From positions 620,001 through 684,000 of the forward strand of contig CAWHCN010000017.1 of assembly GCA_963827935.1 (NCBI GenBank): a stretch of DNA of 64,000 nucleotides, written 5' to 3'. This DNA comes from DATFNV01 sp963827935 (lineage in GTDB: Bacteria; Planctomycetota; Planctomycetia; Gemmatales; Gemmataceae). Below the pieces are notes generated by a model. It ran no database searches. It was not told the DNA's origin and saw nothing but the letters and a program-made list of their open reading frames with translations. Shown piece by piece: positions 30,436 to 39,473 of the stretch; within the stretch, counting starts at the first letter, position 1; each line of letters starts with the position of its first letter. The position numbers were made by a program, and so were the translations under genes.

Positions 30436-30517
30436 TCGACAAGGGCGAACCCGTCGCAAGGCGGGGACGCAAAGCCATGAGCCCGGTCCGCCGGGTCCCC
30501 AGGCTGCCGAAAGGATG
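30436..30517 (+). ncRNA. Cyclic di-GMP-I (GEMM) riboswitch
   Basis: The leader before the first pilin gene carries the GEMM consensus: AGGGCGAACC, then a hairpin closed by a GCAA tetraloop (30450-30465), the near-invariant GGGACGCAAAGCC at 30464-30476, a second hairpin CCCGG-TCCG-CCGGG at 30482-30495, and the closing CAGGCTGCCGAAA at 30500-30512. The tetraloop and the junction sequence are the parts that fold on bound c-di-GMP. It lies 131 bases before the pilin ATG at 30648, so it should control the Tad pilus operon. Whether ligand turns expression on or off cannot be told from the sequence. Confidence 0.87.
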
Positions 30518-30647
30518 AGTGGACTCCTCACGCAGCATCTCCCCCGACGCCCCGGTGCCGAATGCTCCCCCCGTGGTTGTTAGCCACTCCCTTTCCCCGG
30601 CTATGAAGAGGCAGGCCCGTCGCAGGGTCCAGAACAGGGGGAAACAC

Positions 30648-30836
30648 ATGAGGCAATGGCTCCAAACGGCAGCGGCCCGCTTTTTGCGGTCCGAGGACGG
30701 CCCGACGGCCGTCGAGTACGCGGTCATGCTGGCCCTGATCATCGTCGTCTGCATCGCCGCCATCAGCGCGTTGGGCTCGGATGCGAGCGCCACCTTCAGC
30801 AACGTCTCGCTGAATGCCGCCACCAGCGGCTCCTGA
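30648..30836 (+). CDS. flp: Flp-type IVb pilin 1
   Basis: 62 residues. After a short basic leader (MRQWLQTAAARFLRSEDG) the class IVb prepilin cleavage site G/PTAVEY is followed by a 20-residue hydrophobic helix (AVMLALIIVVCIAAI). Glu at +5 and Tyr at +6 of the mature protein match Flp pilins. The start has AGGGGG upstream. It is the first gene behind the c-di-GMP riboswitch and the first of three near-identical copies. Confidence 0.92.
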   Translation: MRQWLQTAAARFLRSEDGPTAVEYAVMLALIIVVCIAAISALGSDASATFSNVSLNAATSGS

Positions 30837-30943
30837 GGCGCGGGCCGAAGAGGCCGAACGGTGGCCCCGTCGGACTGGCGAGTGCCGCAGGCGCAGGTCT
30901 GCCGTGGCAACGGGCGTTTCATCACGCGAAGGAGAAGCGGAAC

Positions 30944-31129
30944 ATGAGCAAGTTCGGTCGGTTCGCCTGGGATTTTCTGAGGCAGGAAGACGGCCCGACG
31001 GCCGTCGAGTACGCGGTCATGCTGGCGCTGATCATCGTCGTCTGCATCGCCGCCATCAGCGCCTTGGGCTCCAATACCCAGGGCACGTTCAACATGGTCG
31101 GCTCCACGGTCAAGACCGTCGGGAGCTAA
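30944..31129 (+). CDS. flp: Flp-type IVb pilin 2
   Basis: 61 residues, MSKFGRFAWDFLRQEDG leader, cleavage at G/PTAVEY, then the same hydrophobic helix as pilin 1. AAGGAG lies eight bases before the ATG. About 80 bases around the cleavage site and helix are nearly identical to the other two copies, while leader and tail differ. The tail is SNTQGTFNMVGSTVKTVGS. Confidence 0.92.
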   Translation: MSKFGRFAWDFLRQEDGPTAVEYAVMLALIIVVCIAAISALGSNTQGTFNMVGSTVKTVGS

Positions 31130-31232
31130 GAGCAAGGGCTGATTGACACGCGGTCGGGTCGTGCTCGCCGCGGAAGGGTACGGGACGGGTTGGTTCGCTT
31201 TCCTACGGATTCGCTCAAGAGGGACGAGGCAC

Positions 31233-31418
31233 ATGCGTAAGCTCGGACAGTTCGCACTGGATTTCCTGAAGCAGGAAGACGGCCCGACGGCCGTCGAGTA
31301 CGCGGTCATGCTGGCGCTGATCATCGTCGTCTGCATTGCCGCCATTAGCGCCTTGGGCTCCAACGCCCAGGGTACGTTCAACAAGGTCGGCTCCGCCGTC
31401 AACACCGCCGGGAGTTGA
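31233..31418 (+). CDS. flp: Flp-type IVb pilin 3
   Basis: 61 residues with leader MRKLGQFALDFLKQEDG, processing site G/PTAVEY and the shared hydrophobic helix. The tail SNAQGTFNKVGSAVNTAGS is close to that of pilin 2, so copies 2 and 3 are the more recent duplicates. Which of the three is the major subunit is not evident. Confidence 0.92.
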   Translation: MRKLGQFALDFLKQEDGPTAVEYAVMLALIIVVCIAAISALGSNAQGTFNKVGSAVNTAGS

Positions 31419-31518
31419 TCGGCACGGGAGCACCGACAACGGCCCGGCACCGGTCGCAGGCCGCAGGCGAGCCGCGGAGCCGAGGGTTCCGCGGCTTGTT
31501 TTGGTTTGGGTCCTGATA

Positions 31519-31552
31519 CTCCCCTCGCCCCGGTACTCCGGGGCGAGGGGAG
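31519..31552. repeat. CTCCCCTCGCCCCGG/CCGGGGCGAGGGGAG hairpin
   Basis: Near-perfect palindrome with 15-base arms and a TACT loop between pilin 3 and the prepilin peptidase gene. The same arms occur at 54758-54900 and degenerate at 11466. It could lower read-through so that pilins are made in excess over the assembly proteins. Confidence 0.7.
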
Positions 31553-31589
31553 GAGAACCATCATCGCCCACGGTTGAGGATGTCATCTC

Positions 31590-32180
31590 ATGGCTTCGTT
31601 CACGCTGGCCAACTGGCCGCTGCTGTTTTTGTGTGCGGCGATGGTCGTCGCGGCCGTCATCGACGGCTGGAAGCTCAAGGTCCCCAACTGGCTCACCCTG
31701 CCGCTGATTCTCAGCGGCTGGGGCCTGGGGTTGCTGCACAGCTGCGGCCTGCTGGAAGAAACAGGCCAGGGGGGCCTCGGCGCCGCCCTGGCTGGGACCG
31801 CCCTCGGCTTCGCCCTGCTTTTGCCGGTTTATGCCATCGGCGGTATGGGGGCAGGCGACGTGAAAATGCAAATGGGCTTCGGCTCGTGGGTCGGCGCCTT
31901 CTTCGGCCTGTGGCCGGCCCTGGGGGTGATCTGGTGGGCCTTCGCCGTGGCGGTGCTCATTGGCGGCGCCCTGGCCCTGGTGATGATGGCGGTGCGGGGG
32001 CAGTACCGCCGCAACATCGCCAACACCCGCGAGATTGTCGGCGACTGGCTGGGGGCCAAGGGGGTTGGCGAGGTGGCGGCCAAGGCGGCGCAACGCAAAT
32101 CGCGCCTGCACCTGTTGCCCTACGGCATCCCGCTCTGCCTGGGGTTTGTCGGTTACCTTGTGTACCTGCACGGGTTCTAG
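31590..32180 (+). CDS. cpaA: Prepilin peptidase (A24 family, CpaA/TadV)
   Basis: 196 residues with about five membrane helices. The two catalytic aspartates of A24 aspartyl proteases are in VIDGWKLKVPN and in GGMGAGDVKM (GxGD). The short form without the methylase zinc domain is typical of Tad loci. It should cleave the three upstream pilins after the glycine. It follows pilin 3 on the same strand. Confidence 0.92.
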   Translation: MASFTLANWPLLFLCAAMVVAAVIDGWKLKVPNWLTLPLILSGWGLGLLHSCGLLEETGQGGLGAALAGTALGFALLLPVYAIGGMGAGDVKMQMGFGSWVGAFFGLWPALGVIWWAFAVAVLIGGALALVMMAVRGQYRRNIANTREIVGDWLGAKGVGEVAAKAAQRKSRLHLLPYGIPLCLGFVGYLVYLHGF

Positions 32181-32233
32181 CCGGCGAGGGGCACGGCGTC
32201 GGACCGGCGGGCTGACGCCGCGCCGCTCGCCGG
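32181..32233. repeat. CCGGCGAG...CTCGCCGG inverted repeat
   Basis: Outer arms CCGGCGAG and CTCGCCGG enclose GGCGTC/GACGCC inner arms right after the prepilin peptidase stop. The same outer arms and GACGCC core recur at 38284-38349. The remaining gap to cpaB (32445) holds no gene. Confidence 0.65.
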
Positions 32234-32444
32234 AATTGCCCAGGGCGCCGTACTCACGGCAAACCCGACACGTTCGCTACAAGCGCAAAAGTTGAAGTCC
32301 CCCTACCCCGCTGGCCGAAAAAACGGGTGGGAGAAAGTGGCCCTGGCGGGCGCGGCATGAGGAGGGGGACGGCGGCAACAAACATTGGCCACGGTCGGCC
32401 CGGCTAAACCAGTTCCGGATTGACACCTCTTGTGAAAGGCACCC

Positions 32445-33536
32445 ATGAAACCCAAAACCATGATCCTGATGGTCGTGGCCGTCGTGTGCGGGCTGGCGGC
32501 CAGCTACATGACCAGCCGCGTCCTCGCGGACCGTAACCAGCCGACCGGACCCGAAGAAGAAAAGGTCACCGTGCTGGTGGCCAAGCAGAAGATCCCGCAC
32601 GGGACCCTCATCACCGACCCGCAGAAGTACTTCGTGGAGAAGACGTTCGCCAAGGGGGAGGAGCCCCGCAAGGCCATCAAGAGCTGGGACCAGCTGAAGG
32701 GCAAACGACTTAACAAGCCCGTCAGCGAGGAGCAGTTCATCACCTCGGAGGAATTGCTTGACCCCAAGGCCTTCGGCGGGATCGAGTACCTGCTCCCCCA
32801 GGGCATGCGGGCCATCGCCATTAAGGTGAACTCCGCCTCGGTCGTGGCTGGCTTTGTGTTGCCCAACTCGCGGGTGGATGTGGTGCAGACCCTGCGCTAC
32901 GGTGAGAACTCGGTCACGCAGACGATCCTGCAGAACATGCTCGTGCTGGCGACCGATGCCATCAAGGATCGACCGGACGACAAGGGGAACATCCTCGCCA
33001 GCACTGTGACGCTGGCCGCCAAGCCCGAGGATGCCCAGAAGCTGCGGCTGGCCGAGGCGGTCGGCGATTTGTCGCTAAGCCTGCGCGGGGCCGAGGATCA
33101 GACCATTGTGAACCTCAAGGAAACCAAGCCGAAGGACCTGGCCCGGACAGGCAACAAGGACGGAGGGCCCAACGCAGAGGAAGCCGGGGCGGAAACGAAT
33201 GCCGGCAGTGCGATCAACCGGCTCCCGGAGCCGCCATCGGTAGCCCAGGCGCCGGGGGTGGAGAAGAAAGAAGAGGCACCGCCGCCGCCCCCGAAGACCG
33301 TGACCCAGTTGCTCTACAACGGCGAGACGCCCACGAAAACGATCTTCGTTCTCAAGGAAGGCGAGGTCACGACGCAGATCGAAAAGACTGGCCTGGAACG
33401 CGAGCCGCGTCCGGAGAAAAAGGACCCGTCGGCCAGGCCCGAAGCCGAGCCCCGGGGCAAGGGCGACCGCAGTGCTGCGGATGGCCCCGCCAAGAAGGAG
33501 GGTGACCCCGCCCCCCACCCGGAAGGTGGGAAGTAG
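32445..33536 (+). CDS. cpaB: Tad pilus assembly protein CpaB/RcpC
   Basis: 363 residues. One N-terminal membrane helix (MILMVVAVVCGLAASYM) is followed by a SAF domain (VTVLVAKQKIPHGTLIT) and the RcpC-type beta domain (MRAIAIKVNSASVVAGFVLPNSRVDVV). The C-terminal third is a Pro/Glu/Lys-rich linker not usual in proteobacterial CpaB, perhaps adapted to the planctomycete envelope. AAAGG precedes the start. CpaB sits in the periplasm with the secretin encoded next. Confidence 0.93.
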   Translation: MKPKTMILMVVAVVCGLAASYMTSRVLADRNQPTGPEEEKVTVLVAKQKIPHGTLITDPQKYFVEKTFAKGEEPRKAIKSWDQLKGKRLNKPVSEEQFITSEELLDPKAFGGIEYLLPQGMRAIAIKVNSASVVAGFVLPNSRVDVVQTLRYGENSVTQTILQNMLVLATDAIKDRPDDKGNILASTVTLAAKPEDAQKLRLAEAVGDLSLSLRGAEDQTIVNLKETKPKDLARTGNKDGGPNAEEAGAETNAGSAINRLPEPPSVAQAPGVEKKEEAPPPPPKTVTQLLYNGETPTKTIFVLKEGEVTTQIEKTGLEREPRPEKKDPSARPEAEPRGKGDRSAADGPAKKEGDPAPHPEGGK

Positions 33537-33780
33537 CAGTCGCTTGTTCGAGTTGTGTGTGGCGGCGGAGCGGCGGCCGGATGCCCCGCTCGGCCGCCAG
33601 CAGCACGCCCGCCCGATCGCACGCCTTCGCCGACGCCCCGCGGCCGCAGCCGGCCCGCATGCGGCCGCGATGAGTCGCTCACCAGACGCCCGCGCGGATC
33701 AAGACTCCGCCCCCTCCGGCGCGACGGCCGCACTGCCGCCCGGAGTGACGAACCACGGACCCTTCTTATGAGGTGATAGG

Positions 33781-35408
33781 ATGCACCCGACGACCCCCCT
33801 GCGCAAGGCGCTGTTGTGGGCCCTGTTTGTGGCCCTGCCGCTGTGCGTGTTGCCGCCCAGCGGCGCGCCCGCCCAGGAGGCCAAACCCCCGGCCCCGCCG
33901 CCCCTGACTGGTACTCTGATCGTCCCCATCGGCGGCACCCAGCGCCTGCAGATGTCCAAAAAGCAGGTCATCGCCCGCGGCATCAACCGCAATGAGACCG
34001 TGCTCCGCCTGGCGCCGGTCTACGGCGACCCGACCACGGTCCTACTCACCGGCCTAGAGCCCGGCGTCGCCCTCGTCACGCTGATCGACGAGGCGGCCAA
34101 GGAGGAGAATTTCCAGGTCATCGTGCAGCTCGATGTCGAGTTGCTCAAGAACCTGCTCAAGGCGCGGTGCCGACGGCCAACATCGATGTCATCCCGGGGG
34201 CAAATAACACTGTCGTGCTCCGTGGCACCGTAGCCCGGGCCGAGGACACCGAGGTGGTGATGCGGATCGCCCAGAGCATCCTGCTGGGTCCCGACCGCGT
34301 CATCAATTACTTGCACGTGGGCGGCGTGCAAGAGGTGCAGCTGTGCGTCACCGTCGCCGCGGTGTCGCGCGACAACTTCCGGGCGCTGGCGTTTAACTTC
34401 CTCTACAGCGGCCGCGACTTCTTCTTAGGCAGCAGCGTGGGGCAGGCGTTCGCCAACCCGGCCACCATCGGCCTGGGCGGCATCCTGGCGGCCAACGGCG
34501 TGGCCGTGGCCGCTCCCGGCACCCCCAACGGCCAGCCGATCAACGCCTTCTTTGGCGTGATGAACAACGGCTCCACCTTCCTCAGCTTCTTGCAGGCGCT
34601 TCGTACCGAAAGCGTGACCAAGTTGCTCGCCGAGCCGCGCCTCGTGACCGTCAGCGGTAAGCCGGCCAGCTTCCTCTCCGGCGGCGAGCAAGCTGTTCCC
34701 GTGCCGGCCGGACTCGGGCAGGTCGGGGTTCAGTTCGAGGAATTCGGCACCCGCCTCAACTTCCTGCCGATCGTCCTGGGAGACGGCCGCATTCACCTCG
34801 AAGTCGAGCCGGAGGTGAGCAGCCTCAACGCGGCCTTTGGTACCAGCATCCAGGGAACGGTTGTCCCAGGACGCACCACCCAGCGGGTCCACACCACGGT
34901 GGACATCGAGCCGGGCCAGACGCTGGTGATCGGCGGTCTGATCCAGCGCGAGGTCACCGGCAGTACCCAGAAGGTTCCGGTGCTGGGCGATCTGCCCTAT
35001 GTGGGAGCGGCGTTCCGCGCCGTCAGCTTCGAGGAACAGGAAAGCGAGTTGCTCGTCCTGGTGACGCCGCACCTGGTCGATCCGATGTCGTGCGATCAAC
35101 TCCCCCGCCGGCTGCCGGGCCAGGAGACCCGCTCTCCCGACGATTATGAGCTATTCTTGGAAGGCATCCTAGAAGCACCGCGCGGCCAGCGGGCCATCTG
35201 GCAGGACCGGCATTACGTGCCGGCTTACAAGAACCTGCCGAGCGGCGTTGAGGAGCCGGCTGTCACGCCGGCGGCTCCGGTCGCTAGCCATGCGATGTCC
35301 GCCCAGGCGGCGGCCCCCACGGCTGACAGCGTGGCCCCGGCCGCTCTGGAGGTCGAGCAACCCAGGCCCAGCGACCCTCCGGGCCTGCTCCCGCCTCTCA
35401 AGCCCTAG
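33781..35408 (+). CDS. cpaC: Secretin CpaC/RcpA (one indel)
   Basis: About 543 residues. A signal peptide is followed by the pilus-formation N-terminal domain (LIVPIGGTQRLQMSKKQVIARG) and a BON-like segment. The secretin domain follows (LLAEPRLVTVSGKPASFLSGGEQ, HTTVDIEPGQTLVIGGLI and ESELLVLVTPHLV). The frame changes near 34165, where LLKNLLK passes to VPTANIDVIPG; one missing G in AAGGGCGCG repairs it. It forms the outer-membrane channel for the pilus. An Ala/Pro-rich tail extends beyond the secretin. Confidence 0.93.
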
Positions 35409-35617
35409 ACGGATCGGGTCACCGGCGACGGGTGGACGCGGGAATGGGACGCCGCTGACGTTTCCCGCGTCGCCCGTCGCCTGGCGCGGACGAGTGGAGA
35501 GTGCACGCCCCGCATGCCGGAGGCCGGCCGACGGAATGGGCGGCCTACGACGCTCAGCCGTCTTCGGATGCAACGGCTGGGGGCATCGCAACGAGGCAAT
35601 GACATCGGTGGACTGAC

Positions 35618-36814
35618 ATGAGGGACGTGCAACGCCTTGCCATTGTGGACCCGGCGGACGCCACGCGCGAACCGTTGCGCAACATGCTCCTGGGCCTCGA
35701 ATCCGTCTGGCTGGAGGCCGAGTGCTCGCGCTATGAGTTTTTCCTCGACGTCATCCGCCAGTCGATGCCGGATGTGACGATCATCGCCCTTGACGCGGAT
35801 CACGCCAAGGCTTTGCAGTTGATCGCCCAGCTCGCCCAGGAATGCCCCAGCATGCCGATCCTGGCGGTGAGCGGCCGTGGAGACGGGCAGTCGATTTTGC
35901 AGGCCCTGCGCAGCGGGGCCAAGGAATTCCTCACCGCCCCCGTGGTCCTGGAAGAGCTGCTCACCGCCCTGCAGCGCCTGCAACGAACGCGCGTCAATGC
36001 CGAAGGCGTTACGGTCAACGGGACGGCCCGGAACGAGACCGTGGTGATTGCCGTGGCCGGGGCGCGCGGCGGCGTCGGCTCCACCAGCCTGGCGGTCAAC
36101 ATCGGCTGCACCCTGGCCCAGGACCCGCAGAACAGCGTCGCCCTGATCGACCTGGACCTCGCCCTGGGCGATGCCGACGTTGCTCTCGACCTGATGCCCG
36201 ATTACACGCTGGCCGACGTGGCCCTCAACATCGAACGCCTGGACATGACGTTCCTGCGTCGGTCCTTGAGCAAACACAGCTCCGGGTTGTCGCTGTTGCC
36301 GCACCCGGTGCAAATGGAGGACGTCGGCCTTATCCGCGAGGAGCACCTGCAGCGAGTGATCGGCCTGCTGCGGGCCAGCTACACGCACCTGGTCCTCGAC
36401 CTGAGCAAGGGGTTCAACCTGACCGATGTGATGGCCCTGCGCATGGCCGATGCCATTCTGCTGGTAAGTCAGCTGGAGCTGACCAGCCTGCGCAACACGG
36501 TCCGCATCCTGTTGACGCTGGGTGCGGATCCGGCCCTGGGAGACAAGGTTCGCGTCGTTCTCAATCGCGTCGGCTCGGATGCCGACATCGGGCTGAAGAA
36601 GGCGGAGGACACCATCGGTCGGCCGGTCTTCTGGCAGATCCCCAACGATGCCCGGGCTATGATCGAGTCGCGCAATGCCGGCATCCCCCTGCTGCAGCAC
36701 GCCCCGCGCAGCAAGATCCAGCAAAGCATTGCCGGTCTGGCGCAGGCGCTGTCCGGCCGGGCCGAGGCGGCGCCGGCACCGGCCAAGAAGAGCCGATTCT
36801 TCTCGTTCAAGTGA
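35618..36814 (+). CDS. cpaE: Tad pilus localisation protein CpaE/TadZ
   Basis: 398 residues, intact. The first 120 residues are a receiver-like domain (VQRLAIVDPADATREPL) that lacks a full acidic pocket. The C-terminal domain is a ParA/MinD-type ATPase with GARGGVGSTSLAVN near residue 148, where Ser replaces the P-loop lysine, and VALIDLDLALGDADVAL. This arrangement is that of CpaE/TadZ, which places the pilus machine in the cell. Confidence 0.93.
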   Translation: MRDVQRLAIVDPADATREPLRNMLLGLESVWLEAECSRYEFFLDVIRQSMPDVTIIALDADHAKALQLIAQLAQECPSMPILAVSGRGDGQSILQALRSGAKEFLTAPVVLEELLTALQRLQRTRVNAEGVTVNGTARNETVVIAVAGARGGVGSTSLAVNIGCTLAQDPQNSVALIDLDLALGDADVALDLMPDYTLADVALNIERLDMTFLRRSLSKHSSGLSLLPHPVQMEDVGLIREEHLQRVIGLLRASYTHLVLDLSKGFNLTDVMALRMADAILLVSQLELTSLRNTVRILLTLGADPALGDKVRVVLNRVGSDADIGLKKAEDTIGRPVFWQIPNDARAMIESRNAGIPLLQHAPRSKIQQSIAGLAQALSGRAEAAPAPAKKSRFFSFK

Positions 36815-36820
36815 GGTTTA

Positions 36821-36876
36821 GTAGGGCAGGCTCCGCCTGCCGCCTCACAGCAACGGCAGGCGGAACCTGCCCTACG
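36821..36876. repeat. GTAGGGCAGG...CCTGCCCTAC inverted repeat
   Basis: GTAGGGCAGGCTCCGCCTGCCG and its complement-like partner GGCAGGCGGAACCTGCCCTACG face each other between cpaE and cpaF. The same family lies at 41131-41194. Confidence 0.75.
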
Positions 36877-36902
36877 GATGTCGGACCCGAGAGACTACAC
36901 CC

Positions 36903-38277
36903 ATGTCGCGCTTGCAGCGAGGACTGAGCAGCCTGGCGAGTCAGGGCAGTGGCCTGAGCCGCCTGGGTGGCAGCCAGGCCAGCGCGGATCGGCAGTCCAA
37001 CAAGAGCTTCGAGGAGCTGAAACGGCTCATTCACCAGAAACTGGTCGACAAGCTCGACCTCTCGCGCGTCAGCGACCTGGAGGGCGACACCCTTCGCCGC
37101 GAAATCCGCCTGGTGGTCGAGCGGCTGTGCGACACCGAAAACCCGCTCCTCAACCGCATGGAGCGCCAGCGCCTGATCGACGAGGTGCTCGACGAAACGT
37201 TTGGGTTCGGCCCACTGGAGGTGCTGCTCAAGGACCCGACCATCAGCGACATCCTGGTAAACGGGCCGCACAAGATCTATGTCGAGCGTCGCGGCAAGCT
37301 GGAAAAGACGGATGTGAAGTTCCGCGATAACGACCACCTGCTGCAAATCATCGACCGGATTGTGTCGAAGGTCGGCCGGCGCGTGGACGAGACCTCGCCG
37401 ATGGTGGACGCCCGCTTGCCGGATGGCAGCCGCGTCAATGCCATCATCCCGCCACTGGCGCTGGATGGCCCGAGCATGAGCATTCGCCGCTTCGGCGCCA
37501 ACCCGCTGAAGCTGGAGGACCTGCTTAACTACAAGGCCTTCACACCCGGAGATGGCCATGCTGATGGAAGCGTGCCTGAAGGCACGCTTGAACGTGCTGA
37601 TCAGCGGCGGCACCGGCTGCGGCAAGACGACGCTGTTGAACACGCTGTCGAGCTTCATCGGCCACGACGAGCGCGTCATCACCATCGAGGACGCCGCCGA
37701 ATTGCAGATGCAGCAGGAGCACGTGGTGCGGCTGGAAACGCGCCCGCCGAACATCGAGGGCAAGGGAGCGGTGACTACCCGCGACCTGGTGCGGAATGCG
37801 CTGCGCATGCGGCCGGAGCGGATCATCATCGGCGAGTGCCGCGGTGCCGAGTCGCTGGACATGCTCCAGGCCATGAACACCGGCCATGCCGGCTCGATGA
37901 CGACCTTGCACGCCAACACCCCGCGCGACGCCCAGGCGCGGCTGGAGACGATGATCATGATGGCCGGCATGGAGTTGCCCATCAAGGCGATGCGCCAGCA
38001 GATTGCCTCGGCCGTCGATGTGATCATCCAGGCCAATCGCCTGCAGGGCGGGCCGCGCAAGGTCACGAGCATCACCGAGGTGATGGGCATGGAGCAGGAC
38101 ATCATCATCATGCAGGATGTCTTTCGTTACAAACAGATGGGCATCGACCAGAACGGGCGCGCGTTTGGGCAGTTTGAGGCGACGGGAGTTCGTCCCACGT
38201 TCGTCAGCCGCATCGAGGCGGCCGGCATCAAACTGCCGTCGAACCTGTTCGCGGAGCGCGTGCTGTTGCGAGATTGA
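36903..38277 (+). CDS. cpaF: Tad secretion ATPase CpaF/TadA (one indel)
   Basis: About 458 residues. The N-terminal domain (FGFGPLEVLLKDPTISDILVNG) and the catalytic domain with Walker A SGGTGCGKTTLLNTL, the Asp box (VITIEDAAELQM), Walker B (ERIIIGECRGAESLDMLQA) and His box (GSMTTLHANT) are present. The frame changes near 37550 (YKAFTP to EMAMLMEACL), explained by one extra G or two missing bases. It powers pilus extension and retraction at the inner membrane. Confidence 0.94.
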
Positions 38278-38283
38278 CAGTCG

Positions 38284-38349
38284 CCGGCGAGCGGGGGGCG
38301 TCAGCCCCCCGGTATCGCAACCGGGGGGCTGACGCCCCCCGCTCGCCGG
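38284..38349. repeat. CCGGCGAGCGGGGGGCGTCAG hairpin
   Basis: Perfect inverted repeat with arms of 28 to 30 bases (CCGGCGAGCGGGGGGCGTCA and its complement) and a short loop. It lies between cpaF and tadB and shares ends with the repeat at 32181. Such a strong hairpin in the middle of the operon could stabilise or attenuate the transcript. Confidence 0.8.
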
Positions 38350-38367
38350 ACGAGAAGGGGCTACCCA

Positions 38368-39324
38368 ATGAACCTCACTTTGATCGTGCCCATCGTCAGC
38401 TTCGTGGCCGTGGCGGGCGTGGTGGGCCTGCTGGCGTTCGTCTTCCGCGATAACACGCCGAAGTCGAATGCCCGCCTCGATGTGCTGATCGGCAAGAAAC
38501 GCAAGGACGACGGCTCGGCCGACATTCTCAAGAAGTCGGCCTTCGAGAGCGACAAGCGTTCGCTCATGGCCTTGCTGGCGCCGAAGATTCCGAGCCTGGA
38601 GAAGCTGTTCGAGCAGGCGGAGGCCAACATCAAGCCCGGGGCGCTGTTTGCAGCGGCGGGCCTGCTGGCGGTCGGCGGCATGACGTTGAGCTGGCTGGCT
38701 CACGTCCCCTGGTTCCTGGCGCCCTGGCAGGGCTGGTGATGTTCCTCATCCCCTTCCTGTGGTTGTTGTGGAAGCGGAGCAGCCGCCTGAAGAAGTTCGC
38801 CGCCCAGATGCCCGACGCCATGGAACTGCTCGCCCGCGCCCTGCGCCGGCCAGAGCCTGGGTGCCGGCCTGCACACGGTTTCGGAGGAGATGCCCAACCC
38901 GATCGCCAAGGAGTTTGGCCGGGTCTACGAGGAACAGAACCTGGGTATCCCGCTGGAAGAAGCCATGTTCAACATGTGCGAGCGCGTGCCCAACCTCGAT
39001 CTGCGCTTCTTCGTAACCAGCGTGGCCATTCAGCGCCAAACGGGCGGCGACATGGCGGAAATCCTGGACAAGATTGGCTACGTCGTCCGCGAGCGCTACC
39101 GCATCCTGGGGCAAGTGAAGGCGCTGACGGGGGAAGGCCGGCTGTCCGGCATCGTGCTGATTGCCCTGCCGTTCGCCCTGTTCGGCTTCATGTTGCACAT
39201 CAAGCCGGACTACGTCGAGAAGCTGTGGACCGACCCGCTGGGCATCAAGATGAGCGTGGTCGCCCTGGTCCTGCAGGTGCTGGGAGCGGTTTGCATCAAG
39301 AAGATCGTGGATATCAAGGTGTAG
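38368..39324 (+). CDS. tadB: Tad inner-membrane platform protein TadB (two indels)
   Basis: About 319 residues with hydrophobic segments at the N-terminus, near residue 95-135 and at the C-terminus, and a type II secretion F domain (AMELLARALR, then GLHTVSEEMPNPIAKEFGRV, NLDLRFFVTSVAIQRQTGG). Frame changes occur near 38725 (VPWFLAP to GLVMFLIPF) and near 38850 (LARALR to QSLGAGLHTV). It pairs with TadC as the platform on which CpaF acts. Confidence 0.9.
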
Positions 39325-39333
39325 GGAATTAAT

Positions 39334-39460
39334 CTCGTTCCCACGCTCTGCGTGGGAACGCACACGGCGACGCTCTGCGTCGCGGCCCGAGTCACGGGAG
39401 CGTTTCTGTCCGCGACGCAGAGCGTCGCAGCAAACGTTCCCACGCAGAGCGTGGGAACGA
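39334..39460. repeat. CGTTCCCACGC/GCGTGGGAACG nested palindromes
   Basis: CGTTCCCACGCTCTGCGTGGGAACG at 39336-39360 is a hairpin by itself, and both arms recur around 39435-39459. Between them lie CGACGCTCTGCGTCG and its complement-like partner, so the whole 125 bases form nested hairpins. It separates tadB and tadC. Confidence 0.85.
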
Positions 39461-39473
39461 GGGAGATCAAGCC

